DNA of 64,000 nucleotides, taken from assembly GCA_017935345.1 (NCBI GenBank), contig JAGBHU010000040.1, positions 1 to 64,000 on the forward strand. The letters are read 5' to 3'. The notes under the pieces were generated by a model that was not told where the DNA came from, searched no databases, and saw only the letters and a program-made list of their open reading frames with translations. Positions within the stretch are counted from its first letter, which is position 1. Each line of letters starts with the position of its first letter. Below are positions 9,069-16,756 of this stretch, piece by piece. The position numbers were made by a program, and so were the translations under genes. Source of the stretch: Coprococcus sp. (GTDB lineage Bacteria > Bacillota > Clostridia > Lachnospirales > Lachnospiraceae).

Positions 9069-9131
9069 CGTCTTTACTTAATTTTATTAAGCAAAAACGG
9101 GTCGATGGTACAACCCCGTGCCATGAAGACG
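9069..9131 (+). other. Foldable element between the amt and thrH promoters
   Basis: CGTCTT (9069-9074) pairs with AAGACG (9126-9131) and encloses two hairpins: CTTAAT/ATTAAG (9077-9091) and ATGGTAC/GTGCCAT (9105-9124), a three-way-junction shape. The loop ACCC (9113-9116) can pair with GGGT (9099-9102) as a pseudoknot. It lies upstream of both flanking promoters, so it is not part of either main mRNA. No known riboswitch core was recognised. It could be a small RNA, an operator region or chance. Apart from the two promoters and the amt hairpin, I see nothing else in 8855-9261. Confidence 0.3.
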
Positions 9132-9189
9132 AAACTCTTTAAACTTTACCTTGCTGTGCAACGATACAATGCATATTCAATAAAGTGTA

Positions 9190-9218
9190 TTGTTATATGG
9201 AAAAAATAATGCTATATT
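9190..9218 (+). promoter_or_regulatory. Promoter of thrH
   Basis: TTGTTA (9190-9195) and TATATT (9213-9218) with a 17-base spacer, 44 bases before the start codon. Confidence 0.6.
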
Positions 9219-9261
9219 ATACAGGAGCTTTAAAATATTACCAATTGGAGGATAAAATATT

Positions 9262-9864
9262 ATGTATATTACCTGTTTGGATTTGGAAGGCGTATTAGTG
9301 CCTGAGATTTGGATCGCATTTGCAGAGGCAAGTGGAATTCCTGAGCTTAAGAGAACGACAAGAGATGAACCTGACTATGATAAGCTTATGAATTGGAGAC
9401 TTGGAATTCTTAAGGAGCATGGTCTTGGACTGAAGGAAATACAGGAAACAATTGCAAAGATTGACCCTATTCCGGGAGCAAAGGAGTTTCTTGATGAGCT
9501 TCGTTCCGTATGTCAGGTGATTATCATCAGTGATACATTTTCACAGTTTGCAGGACCGTTGATGAAGAAGCTTGGATATCCTACAATCTTCTGTAATGAG
9601 CTTGTTGTGGCAGATAACGGAGAGATTACAGGCTTTAAAATGCGTTGTGAGCAGTCTAAGCTGACAACGGTTAAGGCACTCCAGTCAATTGGATATGATA
9701 CCATAGCAAGTGGTGACAGTCATAATGATCTTGGTATGATTTATGCCAGCAAAGCGGGATTTCTTTTTAAGAGTACGGAGCAGATAAAGGCTGATAATCC
9801 GAATCTTGAAGCGTTTGAAACGTATGATGAATTGATGGCAGCAATTAAGAAGGCTATGGTATAG
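9262..9864 (+). CDS. thrH: Bifunctional phosphoserine phosphatase/homoserine phosphotransferase ThrH
   Basis: The 200-residue HAD-superfamily enzyme has motif I DLEGVLVPE (Asp7 nucleophile, with Glu9 in place of the usual second Asp), motif II ISDTF and motif IV GDSHNDLGM. The Glu in motif I, the opening ITCLDLEGVLVPEIW stretch and the length match ThrH, which removes phosphate from phosphoserine and can pass it to homoserine. It would act in the cytoplasm in serine and threonine metabolism. A GGAGG site lies 12 bases before the ATG. The gene has its own promoter and is followed by a long inverted repeat ending in T residues. Whether the phosphotransferase activity is used here is unknown. 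Confidence 0.9.
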   Translation: MYITCLDLEGVLVPEIWIAFAEASGIPELKRTTRDEPDYDKLMNWRLGILKEHGLGLKEIQETIAKIDPIPGAKEFLDELRSVCQVIIISDTFSQFAGPLMKKLGYPTIFCNELVVADNGEITGFKMRCEQSKLTTVKALQSIGYDTIASGDSHNDLGMIYASKAGFLFKSTEQIKADNPNLEAFETYDELMAAIKKAMV

Positions 9865-9916
9865 GATTGATACGATAAACGTACAGTCAGTTAATTTTAT
9901 ATAATTACATAAAATG

Positions 9917-10021
9917 AAAAAAACCTTGCTGAAAGCATATTCAAAAAACACTTCAATGTTTGGCTGTTGAAAAATAAGACATTGTTACAGTTTCGTTTTG
10001 AATATAATGCAAGGTTTTTTT
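9917..10021. repeat. Long inverted repeat after thrH, possible terminator or MITE-like element
   Basis: The outer arms (9917-9929 and 10009-10021) are a perfect 13-bp inverted repeat, seven A plus CCTTGC against GCAAGG plus seven T. A second 6-bp stem lies inside (9937-9942 with 10000-10005) and a 57-base loop is enclosed. The right arm ends in a T-run, so it may terminate thrH transcription, but the loop is far larger than in ordinary terminators. Confidence 0.5.
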
Positions 10022-10060
10022 AAATTGATTACCAGGATTAGCATATCAAAAGAGGGATAT

Positions 10061-11239
10061 ATGAAATATAGAAATGACAGGTATGGAAACAAAATATCAT
10101 TATTGGGATATGGGTGTATGCGTTTTACAAAAAAAGGTGGAAGCATAGACCTTGATAAGGCAGAACGTGAACTGATGGCAGCAATCAATCAGGGGGTAAA
10201 TTATCTGGATACAGCATATATTTATCCGGGAAGTGAAACGGCAGTAGGAGAGATTTTATCCAGAAATCATTGTAGGGAAAAGGTCCATATCGCTACAAAG
10301 CTGCCTCAATATCTGATTAAAACAGAAGGTGCCATAGAAAAATATTTTCAGGAGCAGCTAAGCCGTCTGCAAACGGATTATATTGATTATTATCTCATGC
10401 ATATGCTTACGGATATCGCAGCATGGGAAAAGCTTGTGAAGCTGGGTGTCAGAGACTGGATAGCGGATAAAAAAGCAAAGGGGATCATCAAGAATATAGG
10501 ATTTTCTTTTCATGGAAATACAGATATGTTTTTGACGATACTGGATGCATATGACTGGGATTTTTGCCAGATACAATATAACTATATGGATGAGAACAGT
10601 CAGGCGGGGCGCAAGGGACTGATGGCAGCAGCAAAGAAGGGAATCCCTGTTATTATTATGGAGCCGCTTCGTGGCGGTAAGCTTGTAGATTTACTTCCTG
10701 AAAAGGCAAAGAAAATAATTGCGGATTATGGTGTAAAAAGAACGCCTGCCGAATGGGCATTTCGGTGGTTGTGGGAACAGCCTGAAGTTACCTGTGTTCT
10801 TTCAGGAATGAACAGCATCGATATGGTTCATGAAAACTGCCGTGTGGCATCTGAGGTATGCGAACATGAATTTACACAGACAGATTATGATATGATAGAA
10901 GCTGTAAAGCAGGAGATCAATGCAAATACGAAGGTTGGCTGCACCGGCTGCGGTTACTGCATGCCTTGTCCAAAGGGAATCGATATACCCGCAGCATTCC
11001 GATGCTACAACAGAATGTATACGGAGACTCACTGGTCAGGAAGGTTTGAATATCATCAGATTATTGCACTGCAGAAGGATATGGCTGATATTAAAAAGTG
11101 TATAGAATGTGGGAAATGTGAATCGCATTGTCCGCAGCATATAGAGATTAGAAAACAACTGAAAGAAGCCCGTAAGCATTTACAGCCGTGGTATTACAGA
11201 TGGGTTGTTAAGGTGGCAAGATTATTTAAATTCTGGTAG
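10061..11239 (+). CDS. Aldo/keto reductase with C-terminal 4Fe-4S ferredoxin-like domain
   Basis: The 392-residue protein starts with an aldo/keto reductase barrel (residues 1 to about 280) carrying the catalytic set Asp50, Tyr55, Lys80 and His114. A C-terminal part holds two cysteine motifs, Cys294-297-300-303 in CTGCGYCMPCPKG and Cys347-350-353-357 in CIECGKCESHCPQ, which should bind two 4Fe-4S clusters. Such fusions are common in anaerobes and probably pass electrons between a carbonyl substrate and a ferredoxin-like partner. The ATG at 10061 follows a GAGGG site; the upstream in-frame codons overlap an inverted repeat and look untranslated. It appears to be monocistronic. The substrate is unknown. 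Confidence 0.88.
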   Translation: MKYRNDRYGNKISLLGYGCMRFTKKGGSIDLDKAERELMAAINQGVNYLDTAYIYPGSETAVGEILSRNHCREKVHIATKLPQYLIKTEGAIEKYFQEQLSRLQTDYIDYYLMHMLTDIAAWEKLVKLGVRDWIADKKAKGIIKNIGFSFHGNTDMFLTILDAYDWDFCQIQYNYMDENSQAGRKGLMAAAKKGIPVIIMEPLRGGKLVDLLPEKAKKIIADYGVKRTPAEWAFRWLWEQPEVTCVLSGMNSIDMVHENCRVASEVCEHEFTQTDYDMIEAVKQEINANTKVGCTGCGYCMPCPKGIDIPAAFRCYNRMYTETHWSGRFEYHQIIALQKDMADIKKCIECGKCESHCPQHIEIRKQLKEARKHLQPWYYRWVVKVARLFKFW

Positions 11240-11248
11240 CCTTTTTAT

Positions 11249-11277
11249 TTGACTTGGCAGTAGGCAGATTATATAAT
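11249..11277 (+). promoter_or_regulatory. Promoter upstream of the 177-residue protein gene
   Basis: TTGACT (11249-11254) and TATAAT (11272-11277) with a 17-base spacer, 83 bases before the start codon. Confidence 0.7.
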
Positions 11278-11359
11278 ATAACGAATAGTAAAATTAAATT
11301 TTAAAGATATTATTGAGTATGGAATAAATGCTTATATCAATGAAATATGGAGTAGTATT

Positions 11360-11893
11360 ATGCGGTATAAAAGTATTGATGAATTAAATAGTATATCCTT
11401 AACGGATGCACGGATGAAGAGTTTTGAAATGTCTGAGGAAAATAATGTCATTACACTTGCCGTAGAAGGCGCTGTCGTTTTGGCAGGTAATTCCCAGAAT
11501 GAGTATTATGCCGATAAATATACGGATTTGATGCAGATACGATTTTTGAAGCCTGTTATTGAGGCAATCCTATTAGAAGGTCACAAGTATTATGATGCAA
11601 ATGATACGTTGATTGAGCAGGTGCCGGATATTCAGATTGCTCCTGATGAATATAAAAAAATTATGAAGAAATTTGAAGAGCAGTATATATTTTACGGAGG
11701 AATTCCAAAGGAAAAGGTCGTTCAGGATTATGTTAACCAAACGGGCTTGAACAAAACAGATGGTATGAATTGTTATCAGATGATAATCGATATAGAAGAG
11801 GATTCCTATGTAGTCAGCTTTTATTATGAAAAGGCAATCGCAGAATGGGAGCATTTTCTCAATAAGGCAAATATGGGTTCAGTGCAGATTTGA
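11360..11893 (+). CDS. Conserved-looking hypothetical protein, 177 residues
   Basis: I do not recognise the family. The product is acidic and soluble, without a signal peptide or membrane segment, and looks mostly alpha/beta. The N-terminal half contains a short beta-rich stretch (VITLAVEGAVVLAG) and the C-terminal half a stretch rich in aromatic and acidic residues (IDIEEDSYVVSFYYEKAIAEWE). It has a strong consensus promoter and reads into a cluster of three small membrane protein genes, the next starting 65 bases downstream. Codon usage matches its neighbours, so it looks like a genuine resident gene. Confidence 0.75.
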   Translation: MRYKSIDELNSISLTDARMKSFEMSEENNVITLAVEGAVVLAGNSQNEYYADKYTDLMQIRFLKPVIEAILLEGHKYYDANDTLIEQVPDIQIAPDEYKKIMKKFEEQYIFYGGIPKEKVVQDYVNQTGLNKTDGMNCYQMIIDIEEDSYVVSFYYEKAIAEWEHFLNKANMGSVQI

Positions 11894-11957
11894 AATAGAA
11901 ATCTGCAATGCAATTTGGAAATTACAATGTAAGTTTACATAATGGAGAGGTGTACAT

Positions 11958-12317
11958 ATGGCAAAAAGGATAAAGCGGTATTTAGCATATATAGATGCAT
12001 TATTGCTGCGGGATGACGTGGATTTTGAAGAAGAGCGGAACAAACATTTAATACAAATGAAGTTTTTTATGCATGAAAGGCTGATACATCTCATTGTTAC
12101 GGTTTTATTTGCACTTGCAACCGTAATCAGCTGTCTTGTATTTATTATAAGCGAACAGATAGGCATATTGCTGCTGTCCGTAGCTTTTTTTGTATTGCTG
12201 ATTCCATACATAAAGCACTATTATCTTCTTGAAAACAGCGTACAATATATGTATGAGCAATATGACAAAATGATGGAAAAAGCAGGTTATCATGCATTTC
12301 AAAATGAGGATAAATAG
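11958..12317 (+). CDS. Small membrane protein with two transmembrane segments
   Basis: This 119-residue protein has a basic and acidic N-terminal region, two adjacent hydrophobic segments (about residues 43-63 and 68-86) and a charged C-terminal helix rich in Tyr, Met and Lys. A helical hairpin with both ends in the cytoplasm is the simplest topology. The start follows a GGAGAGG site. It sits between the 177-residue protein and another membrane protein gene 47 bases downstream, so these are probably co-transcribed. No known family was recognised. Confidence 0.7.
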   Translation: MAKRIKRYLAYIDALLLRDDVDFEEERNKHLIQMKFFMHERLIHLIVTVLFALATVISCLVFIISEQIGILLLSVAFFVLLIPYIKHYYLLENSVQYMYEQYDKMMEKAGYHAFQNEDK

Positions 12318-12364
12318 GCAATATTGAAGGAATATCTTATGGGATATGATTACAAGGAGGTAAA

Positions 12365-12724
12365 ATGTTTAATCTTGTTATGGGAATTCTTATGGTAGGT
12401 GTAGGCTGTCTGTGTCTTGTGTGGGCATTTTTCAGCAAAACAATGGCTGTGCAGATATTTTTTGGCTGTGCGATGATGATATTTGGTATCGTGGAAATCA
12501 TCAGGTCAAAATCCATAAGAGAACGGAAAAAAGGCGCTAAGAACAGAGAATTTGATGCATATATGATGATGGCACAGCAGATGGGTGTGGTTGTAAATCC
12601 GATTACGGGAGAAATTGTCTCTAAGAATCAGGAATCCGATGCAGAGAAGGCCGGACAGAATCAGGAAGATGAAGCAGAGAAGGTCGGACAGAATCAGGAA
12701 TCTGAAGCAGAGAAAACAGAATAG
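12365..12724 (+). CDS. Small membrane protein with acidic tandem-repeat tail
   Basis: The 119-residue protein starts with two membrane segments (about residues 1-22 and 25-45), followed by a basic stretch (RSKSIRERKKGAKNREFD) that should face the cytoplasm. The tail, residues 87-119, is made of almost three copies of an 11-residue unit of the form QNQESEAEKxG, encoded by a 33-bp tandem repeat. Such tails can change length by slippage. An AGGAGG site lies 4 bases before the ATG. Function is unknown; it probably belongs to the same transcription unit as the gene before it. Confidence 0.7.
   Translation: MFNLVMGILMVGVGCLCLVWAFFSKTMAVQIFFGCAMMIFGIVEIIRSKSIRERKKGAKNREFDAYMMMAQQMGVVVNPITGEIVSKNQESDAEKAGQNQEDEAEKVGQNQESEAEKTE
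12624..12720 (+). repeat. 33-bp tandem repeat, about 2.9 copies, inside a coding region
   Basis: Units begin at 12624, 12657 and 12690 with AGAATCAGGAA and continue through GAAGCAGAGAAGG. The repeat is in frame and yields 11-residue acidic units; slippage would alter protein length without a frameshift. Confidence 0.8.
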
Positions 12725-12820
12725 AAATCAAATGTGTATGTAATAAAGTTTTTTATCAGTGGTATTTTGTCAGAAAATGTATTATAATATAAATACTTTT
12801 TACATGAGAGGAGAGGGATT

Positions 12821-13378
12821 ATGTATCAAAATGCAGGACAAGGGCTGAAACTTATGTTTTGGGCTCAGATTATTTCCATTATTTCAGTAGTATTGGCTAT
12901 GGTTCCGTCGTTGGCGGTGCTGGCTGTCATCATTGCCGTTGCATGCAATGTATTGAGTGTTGTAGGCCTTTTTGTAGCATCGAAGGATGCGGAGGGGTAT
13001 AAGATGGCAATGATATTAACGCTGGTTAATGTTGTCGTTTCCGCACTTACAGGTATTCCTGTACTTGGCACAGTCATGAAGCTGGTAAAGACGATTTTGT
13101 CACTGATTATTCTCTATTATGTTTGCAATACTACTTCCAGTATGCTTCGTACGCTTGGACGTAATGATGTTGCAGCAACTGCGGATTCGGTATGGAATAT
13201 TAATTTGGTTTGCACCATTCTTGCCGTAGTAATTTCGGTATTGATGTTTATTCCTATTATTAATCTGATTGCTGCACTTGGTGCTTTTGCAGTAGCGATT
13301 GCACAGCTTGTTGCAGCCATTAAGTACCTGATATTTTTGTATCAGGGTGGAAATGCATTTCTTTGTATGCGGGCATAA
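12821..13378 (+). CDS. Multi-pass membrane protein of unknown function, 185 residues
   Basis: The protein is almost entirely hydrophobic, with about five membrane segments rich in Val, Ile, Leu and Ala, joined by short loops such as ASKDAEGYK and RTLGRNDVAATADSVW. It has no signal peptide and no motif I recognise; it resembles the many small uncharacterised integral membrane proteins of Lachnospiraceae. The start follows a GAGAGGAGAGG region. It ends at a terminator shared with the convergent lipoprotein gene. A separate promoter is possible: there is a TATAAT at 12783-12788 but no convincing -35 box. Confidence 0.7.
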   Translation: MYQNAGQGLKLMFWAQIISIISVVLAMVPSLAVLAVIIAVACNVLSVVGLFVASKDAEGYKMAMILTLVNVVVSALTGIPVLGTVMKLVKTILSLIILYYVCNTTSSMLRTLGRNDVAATADSVWNINLVCTILAVVISVLMFIPIINLIAALGAFAVAIAQLVAAIKYLIFLYQGGNAFLCMRA

Positions 13379-13423
13379 TTTGCCGCTTACCGGAAATATG
13401 ATTTTAAACAGATACTAATAACA

Positions 13424-13460
13424 AATATGGCGGTAATACATTTTGTATAGCCGCCATATT
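13424..13460. terminator. Bidirectional terminator between convergent genes
   Basis: AATATGGCGG (13424-13433) pairs with CCGCCATATT (13451-13460), with a further ATACA/TGTAT stem inside; a T-rich run follows on the right and an A-rich run precedes on the left. Confidence 0.8.
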
Positions 13461-13478
13461 TTTATTGAATCATATAGA

Positions 13479-13973
13479 TTATTTCATTGTAGAAAAGTCA
13501 TATTCTGAGTAATTTTTGCCGTTGTCATCTGAATGATATATTTTTCCGTCTTCAGAGTCAAGGTAGAAGTCACCCAGCTTTGAATCATTTTCCAGTGTGC
13601 TGTCATGAAGCTCAAAATGATAACCCTGTCTTCCTGAGGTATACTCTGTCAGGTCTTTATCATTGTTACGGACCTCATACTTGCCATCGTTGGATGGAAG
13701 CTGTTTCATAAAATGGTCATAGGCATCATCGTATGTTTCAAAGCCGTTTGTAACGGCATCGCCCACATCATTTGCAACATTGTCAACAGCATCGCCCACA
13801 TCATCAATGGCATCACCGACATCATTTCCAATGTCATTCATAAGTCCATCCTCACTGGTAGAATTTGTTTCAGAATTACCTGTCGTGTCATTATTGGCAT
13901 TGTCATCTCCGCATGCTGTAAGGCAAAAACATAGCATAACCATGCAAAGGCATAAAAATATTATTTTCTTCAT
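13479..13973 (-). CDS. Lipoprotein with GDAxDDV repeats
   Basis: The 164-residue product has a lipoprotein signal ending LTAC (Cys21), then a Ser/Thr/Asn/Asp-rich linker. Residues about 46-75 are a run of seven-residue units (GDAIDDV, GDAVDNV, NDVGDAV), which may form an amphipathic helix or bind cations. The C-terminal part, about residues 78-164, is a charged and aromatic globular domain with YHFELHDSTLENDSKLGDFYL-like beta character. It should be displayed on the outer membrane face. It is read leftward from an ATG with a GGAG site and is monocistronic. I do not recognise the domain. Confidence 0.75.
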   Translation of the reverse strand: MKKIIFLCLCMVMLCFCLTACGDDNANNDTTGNSETNSTSEDGLMNDIGNDVGDAIDDVGDAVDNVANDVGDAVTNGFETYDDAYDHFMKQLPSNDGKYEVRNNDKDLTEYTSGRQGYHFELHDSTLENDSKLGDFYLDSEDGKIYHSDDNGKNYSEYDFSTMK

Positions 13974-14093
13974 AATATTATCTCCTTATTTTTTTAAAAT
14001 TTGTATGAGTAGTATGAGTAACAGTCGGGATAATTATTCATATAATAAAAGTTTTTAAATATATTATAATAATAATGTTCAGGATTTAATTGT

Positions 14094-14912
14094 ATGAAAC
14101 AAAAGGGATTTGTTACGGAATGCAGTGATTTTATAGGAAGATACTGGCAAATAATAATAATCGTGGTAGCTGCAATTGTATTTTTTACTTTTATCGGCTA
14201 TTATATATTGAAAAACGGAAGATGGGGATTTTATATGAAAGTACAGGAAAATGATTCATATTCAGCTGCAAGTGCTGAAGTTACAAATTATACCGGTAAG
14301 AGAGCATATCTTACATTTGATGACGGACCGTCTGAAAATACAATGGAGCTGCTGGATATTCTTGATGAATATGATGTAAAAGCAACTTTTTTTGTAATAG
14401 GAAGGGAAGAGAAATACTATGACTGTTATCGTGAGATAGTAGAAAGAGGTCATGTGCTTGCACTTCATTCCTATACACACGATTATAATAAGATATATAG
14501 TTCTAAGGACAATTTTGTGAAGGATATTGAGGAATTAAGGAAATTATTGTATGATGTAACAGGAGTTCATGCTATTTATTACAGATTTCCGGGCGGCAGT
14601 GCAAATTCTGTTTCAAAGGTTCCGATGAGTGAACTGGTGTCTTATGTAGAGGAGCAGGGATTGGTTTATTTTGACTGGAATGCATTAAATCAGGATGCGG
14701 TTTCAGATAACCTGTCACCGGAAAAGCTTGTAGACAATATTATGGAGGATGCGAAAAAGCATAATGATGTTGTGATATTGATGCATGACCTTAAAAACAG
14801 ACATACAACAATAGAGTCGCTTCCTCTGCTTATAGAAACATTAAGGGAAGAAGGCTATGAGATATTGCCTATAGACGAAAATGCACCGCATGTAAGACAT
14901 CACATCATATGA
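14094..14912 (+). CDS. Membrane-anchored polysaccharide deacetylase (NodB/CE4 family)
   Basis: The 272-residue protein has one N-terminal membrane anchor (about residues 18-39) and a CE4 domain outside the cell. All family motifs are present: TFDDGPS (Asp76, Asp77), HSYTHDY for metal binding, RFPGGS, DWNALNQDA and the late VILMHD. CE4 enzymes use a divalent metal to remove N-acetyl groups from peptidoglycan or related polymers, which often gives lysozyme resistance. The PgdA-like layout makes peptidoglycan the likely substrate, though this is inference. It precedes the folate operon by 74 bases and could be read into it; I see no terminator between them. Confidence 0.9.
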   Translation: MKQKGFVTECSDFIGRYWQIIIIVVAAIVFFTFIGYYILKNGRWGFYMKVQENDSYSAASAEVTNYTGKRAYLTFDDGPSENTMELLDILDEYDVKATFFVIGREEKYYDCYREIVERGHVLALHSYTHDYNKIYSSKDNFVKDIEELRKLLYDVTGVHAIYYRFPGGSANSVSKVPMSELVSYVEEQGLVYFDWNALNQDAVSDNLSPEKLVDNIMEDAKKHNDVVILMHDLKNRHTTIESLPLLIETLREEGYEILPIDENAPHVRHHII

Positions 14913-14986
14913 GGAAACATAAGCGGTTTGAAACTGACAGTGAAATAAAGCTTTAAGCAGGAAGTTTAGAATATAAGGTGTATAAA

Positions 14987-16300
14987 ATGACAAAAGAAGA
15001 GGCTTGGAATTATATAGAAGAAATCAATAAGGCGGGAAGTGTTCTGGGACTTGAAAGCATAACGGAGCTTCTTGAACGTCTTGGCAATCCTCAGGATCGG
15101 CTTAAGGTAGTCCATATTGCAGGGACAAATGGAAAAGGCTCTGTAGGGGCCTTTCTTGAACAGATATTAATCGATGCAGAATATCGTGTAGGCAGATATG
15201 TTTCACCGACGATTTTTTCTTATCTTGAGCGTTTTCAGATTAATAAAGAATATATGAGTGATGAAGATTTTGCAAATATTCTTAATGATGTGAAAGCTGT
15301 TTCAGATAAGATGGTATCGGAAGGATATCATAGACCGACAGCATTTGAAACGGAGACTGCGGTAGCATTTCTGTATTTTCTAAAGAAGAATGTTGATATT
15401 GTTCTGCTTGAGACCGGTATGGGTGGAATATCCGATGCAACAAACGTATGCAGAAAACCATTATGTACTATTTTAACCAGTATCAGCATGGACCATATGC
15501 AATTTCTTGGTAACAGTATTTATGATATTCTGGATGCAAAGCTTGGAATTGTTAAAGAAGGTGTACCATGTATTTCTGATTTTATGGAAAATGGTATGCG
15601 AAAAGTATGGTTAGATAAATGTGAAAAAAAGAATTGCTTACACATAATGGCAGACATTGAACAGTTAATTGTGACGGAAAACACATTAAATGGCATAAAG
15701 TTTGTATATAAAGATAAAGAATATATGATTTCCATGTTGGGGAAACATCAGGTAAATAATAGCGTTCTGGCGATAGAGACGGCATTTGTTTTAAATCAAT
15801 ACGGATTCGATTTGGATTATGTGAACATATATAAGGGTTTGCAGAATACAAAGTGGCAGGGACGTTTCCAGAAAATATATGATACGCCACCTGTATATGT
15901 GGATGGTGCCCATAATGAAGGCGGATGGCTCGCATTAAAAAATAATATAGAAGATTATTTTTACGGGAAGCAGATGATATATGTATGTGGGGTATTGAAG
16001 GATAAAGAGTATGAAAAAATGATAAAACTGTTATCACCATATTCTGACTGGTTTATAGCGGTAACCCCTGACAGTCCCCGTGCATTGCCGGGGAAACATT
16101 TGGCTGAATATGCAGAAAAATATATAAAGAACAGCATAAGCTGTGAGCTGGATACGGCAATGGATAAAGCTTTTGAAATTGCAAAAGACTTATATGCTCC
16201 GGTTATTCTTGTATTTGGCTCTTTGTCATTTATAGGGCCGGTCATAGAAAGGTATGGAAAAGAAAATGGACAGACTGAATGCGGTACGAAACAGCAGTAA
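14987..16300 (+). CDS. folC: Bifunctional folylpolyglutamate synthase/dihydrofolate synthase
   Basis: The 437-residue protein is a Mur-ligase-like enzyme with the P-loop GTNGKGS near residue 49, the GMGGISDATN region and the SMDHMQFLG stretch typical of FolC. It adds glutamate to dihydropteroate and extends folate polyglutamate tails, using ATP. The ATG at 14987 follows an AAGGTG site 6 bases upstream; a GTG nine bases earlier is in frame but less well placed. It opens a tight operon with HD, folP, folBK, pheA, ppx and ppk, and its end overlaps the HD gene by 47 bases. The length is usual for the family. Confidence 0.92.
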   Translation: MTKEEAWNYIEEINKAGSVLGLESITELLERLGNPQDRLKVVHIAGTNGKGSVGAFLEQILIDAEYRVGRYVSPTIFSYLERFQINKEYMSDEDFANILNDVKAVSDKMVSEGYHRPTAFETETAVAFLYFLKKNVDIVLLETGMGGISDATNVCRKPLCTILTSISMDHMQFLGNSIYDILDAKLGIVKEGVPCISDFMENGMRKVWLDKCEKKNCLHIMADIEQLIVTENTLNGIKFVYKDKEYMISMLGKHQVNNSVLAIETAFVLNQYGFDLDYVNIYKGLQNTKWQGRFQKIYDTPPVYVDGAHNEGGWLALKNNIEDYFYGKQMIYVCGVLKDKEYEKMIKLLSPYSDWFIAVTPDSPRALPGKHLAEYAEKYIKNSISCELDTAMDKAFEIAKDLYAPVILVFGSLSFIGPVIERYGKENGQTECGTKQQ

Positions 16301-16745
16301 ATACAAATTATTATTAGCCAGAATCAATGAAAATGAGGCAGACAGGAAGTTTTGCCGTCATGGAATAGAGCATTGCCTGGATGTGGCGAGAATTGCATAT
16401 ATTATGAATCTGGAGCAGAAGCTTAACATTCCAAAGGAAATTATATACACAGCGTCACTGCTTCATGATATCGGCAGGGCGGATAATAGCATTTTAGGGA
16501 AAAACCATCATGAATTGAGCTGCATCTATGCAGAGGATATTATGAAGGATTGTGGCTTTGATGAAAATGAAATCGAAATCGTATTGGAAGCCATCGCGGC
16601 ACATAATACGGATGGAATCAGTCAGACCGGATTGCCGTATTTGCTATACAAGGCAGACAAGCTGTCACGAAATTGCTTCGACTGTGATATGTATCAGGAA
16701 TGTTATTGGGAAACGGATGCCAAGAATCATGTAATTCGCTTTTAA
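16254..16745 (+). CDS. HD-domain phosphohydrolase within the folate operon
   Basis: The 163-residue protein has the HD superfamily metal ligands: His40 in HGIEHCLDV, His71-Asp72 in SLLHDIGRAD, a later His in AAHNTDG and Asp in YKADKLSR. HD proteins remove phosphate from nucleotides and related compounds. The C-terminus carries a small cysteine group (RNCFDCDMYQECYW). Its start lies inside folC, overlapping it by 47 bases, and folP follows 11 bases after its stop, so translation is probably coupled. An ATG at 16266 is an alternative start. The context suggests it acts on a folate precursor, perhaps dihydroneopterin phosphate, but this is inference. Confidence 0.82.
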   Translation: MEKKMDRLNAVRNSSKYKLLLARINENEADRKFCRHGIEHCLDVARIAYIMNLEQKLNIPKEIIYTASLLHDIGRADNSILGKNHHELSCIYAEDIMKDCGFDENEIEIVLEAIAAHNTDGISQTGLPYLLYKADKLSRNCFDCDMYQECYWETDAKNHVIRF

Positions 16746-16756
16746 GGAGATAAAAT

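Noticed and set aside
9069-9131. c-di-GMP-I (GEMM) or another known riboswitch
   Set aside because: An ACGAAAC stretch recalls GEMM, but the GNRA tetraloop, receptor and GGGACGCAAAGCC core are absent, and the element is upstream of the thrH promoter.
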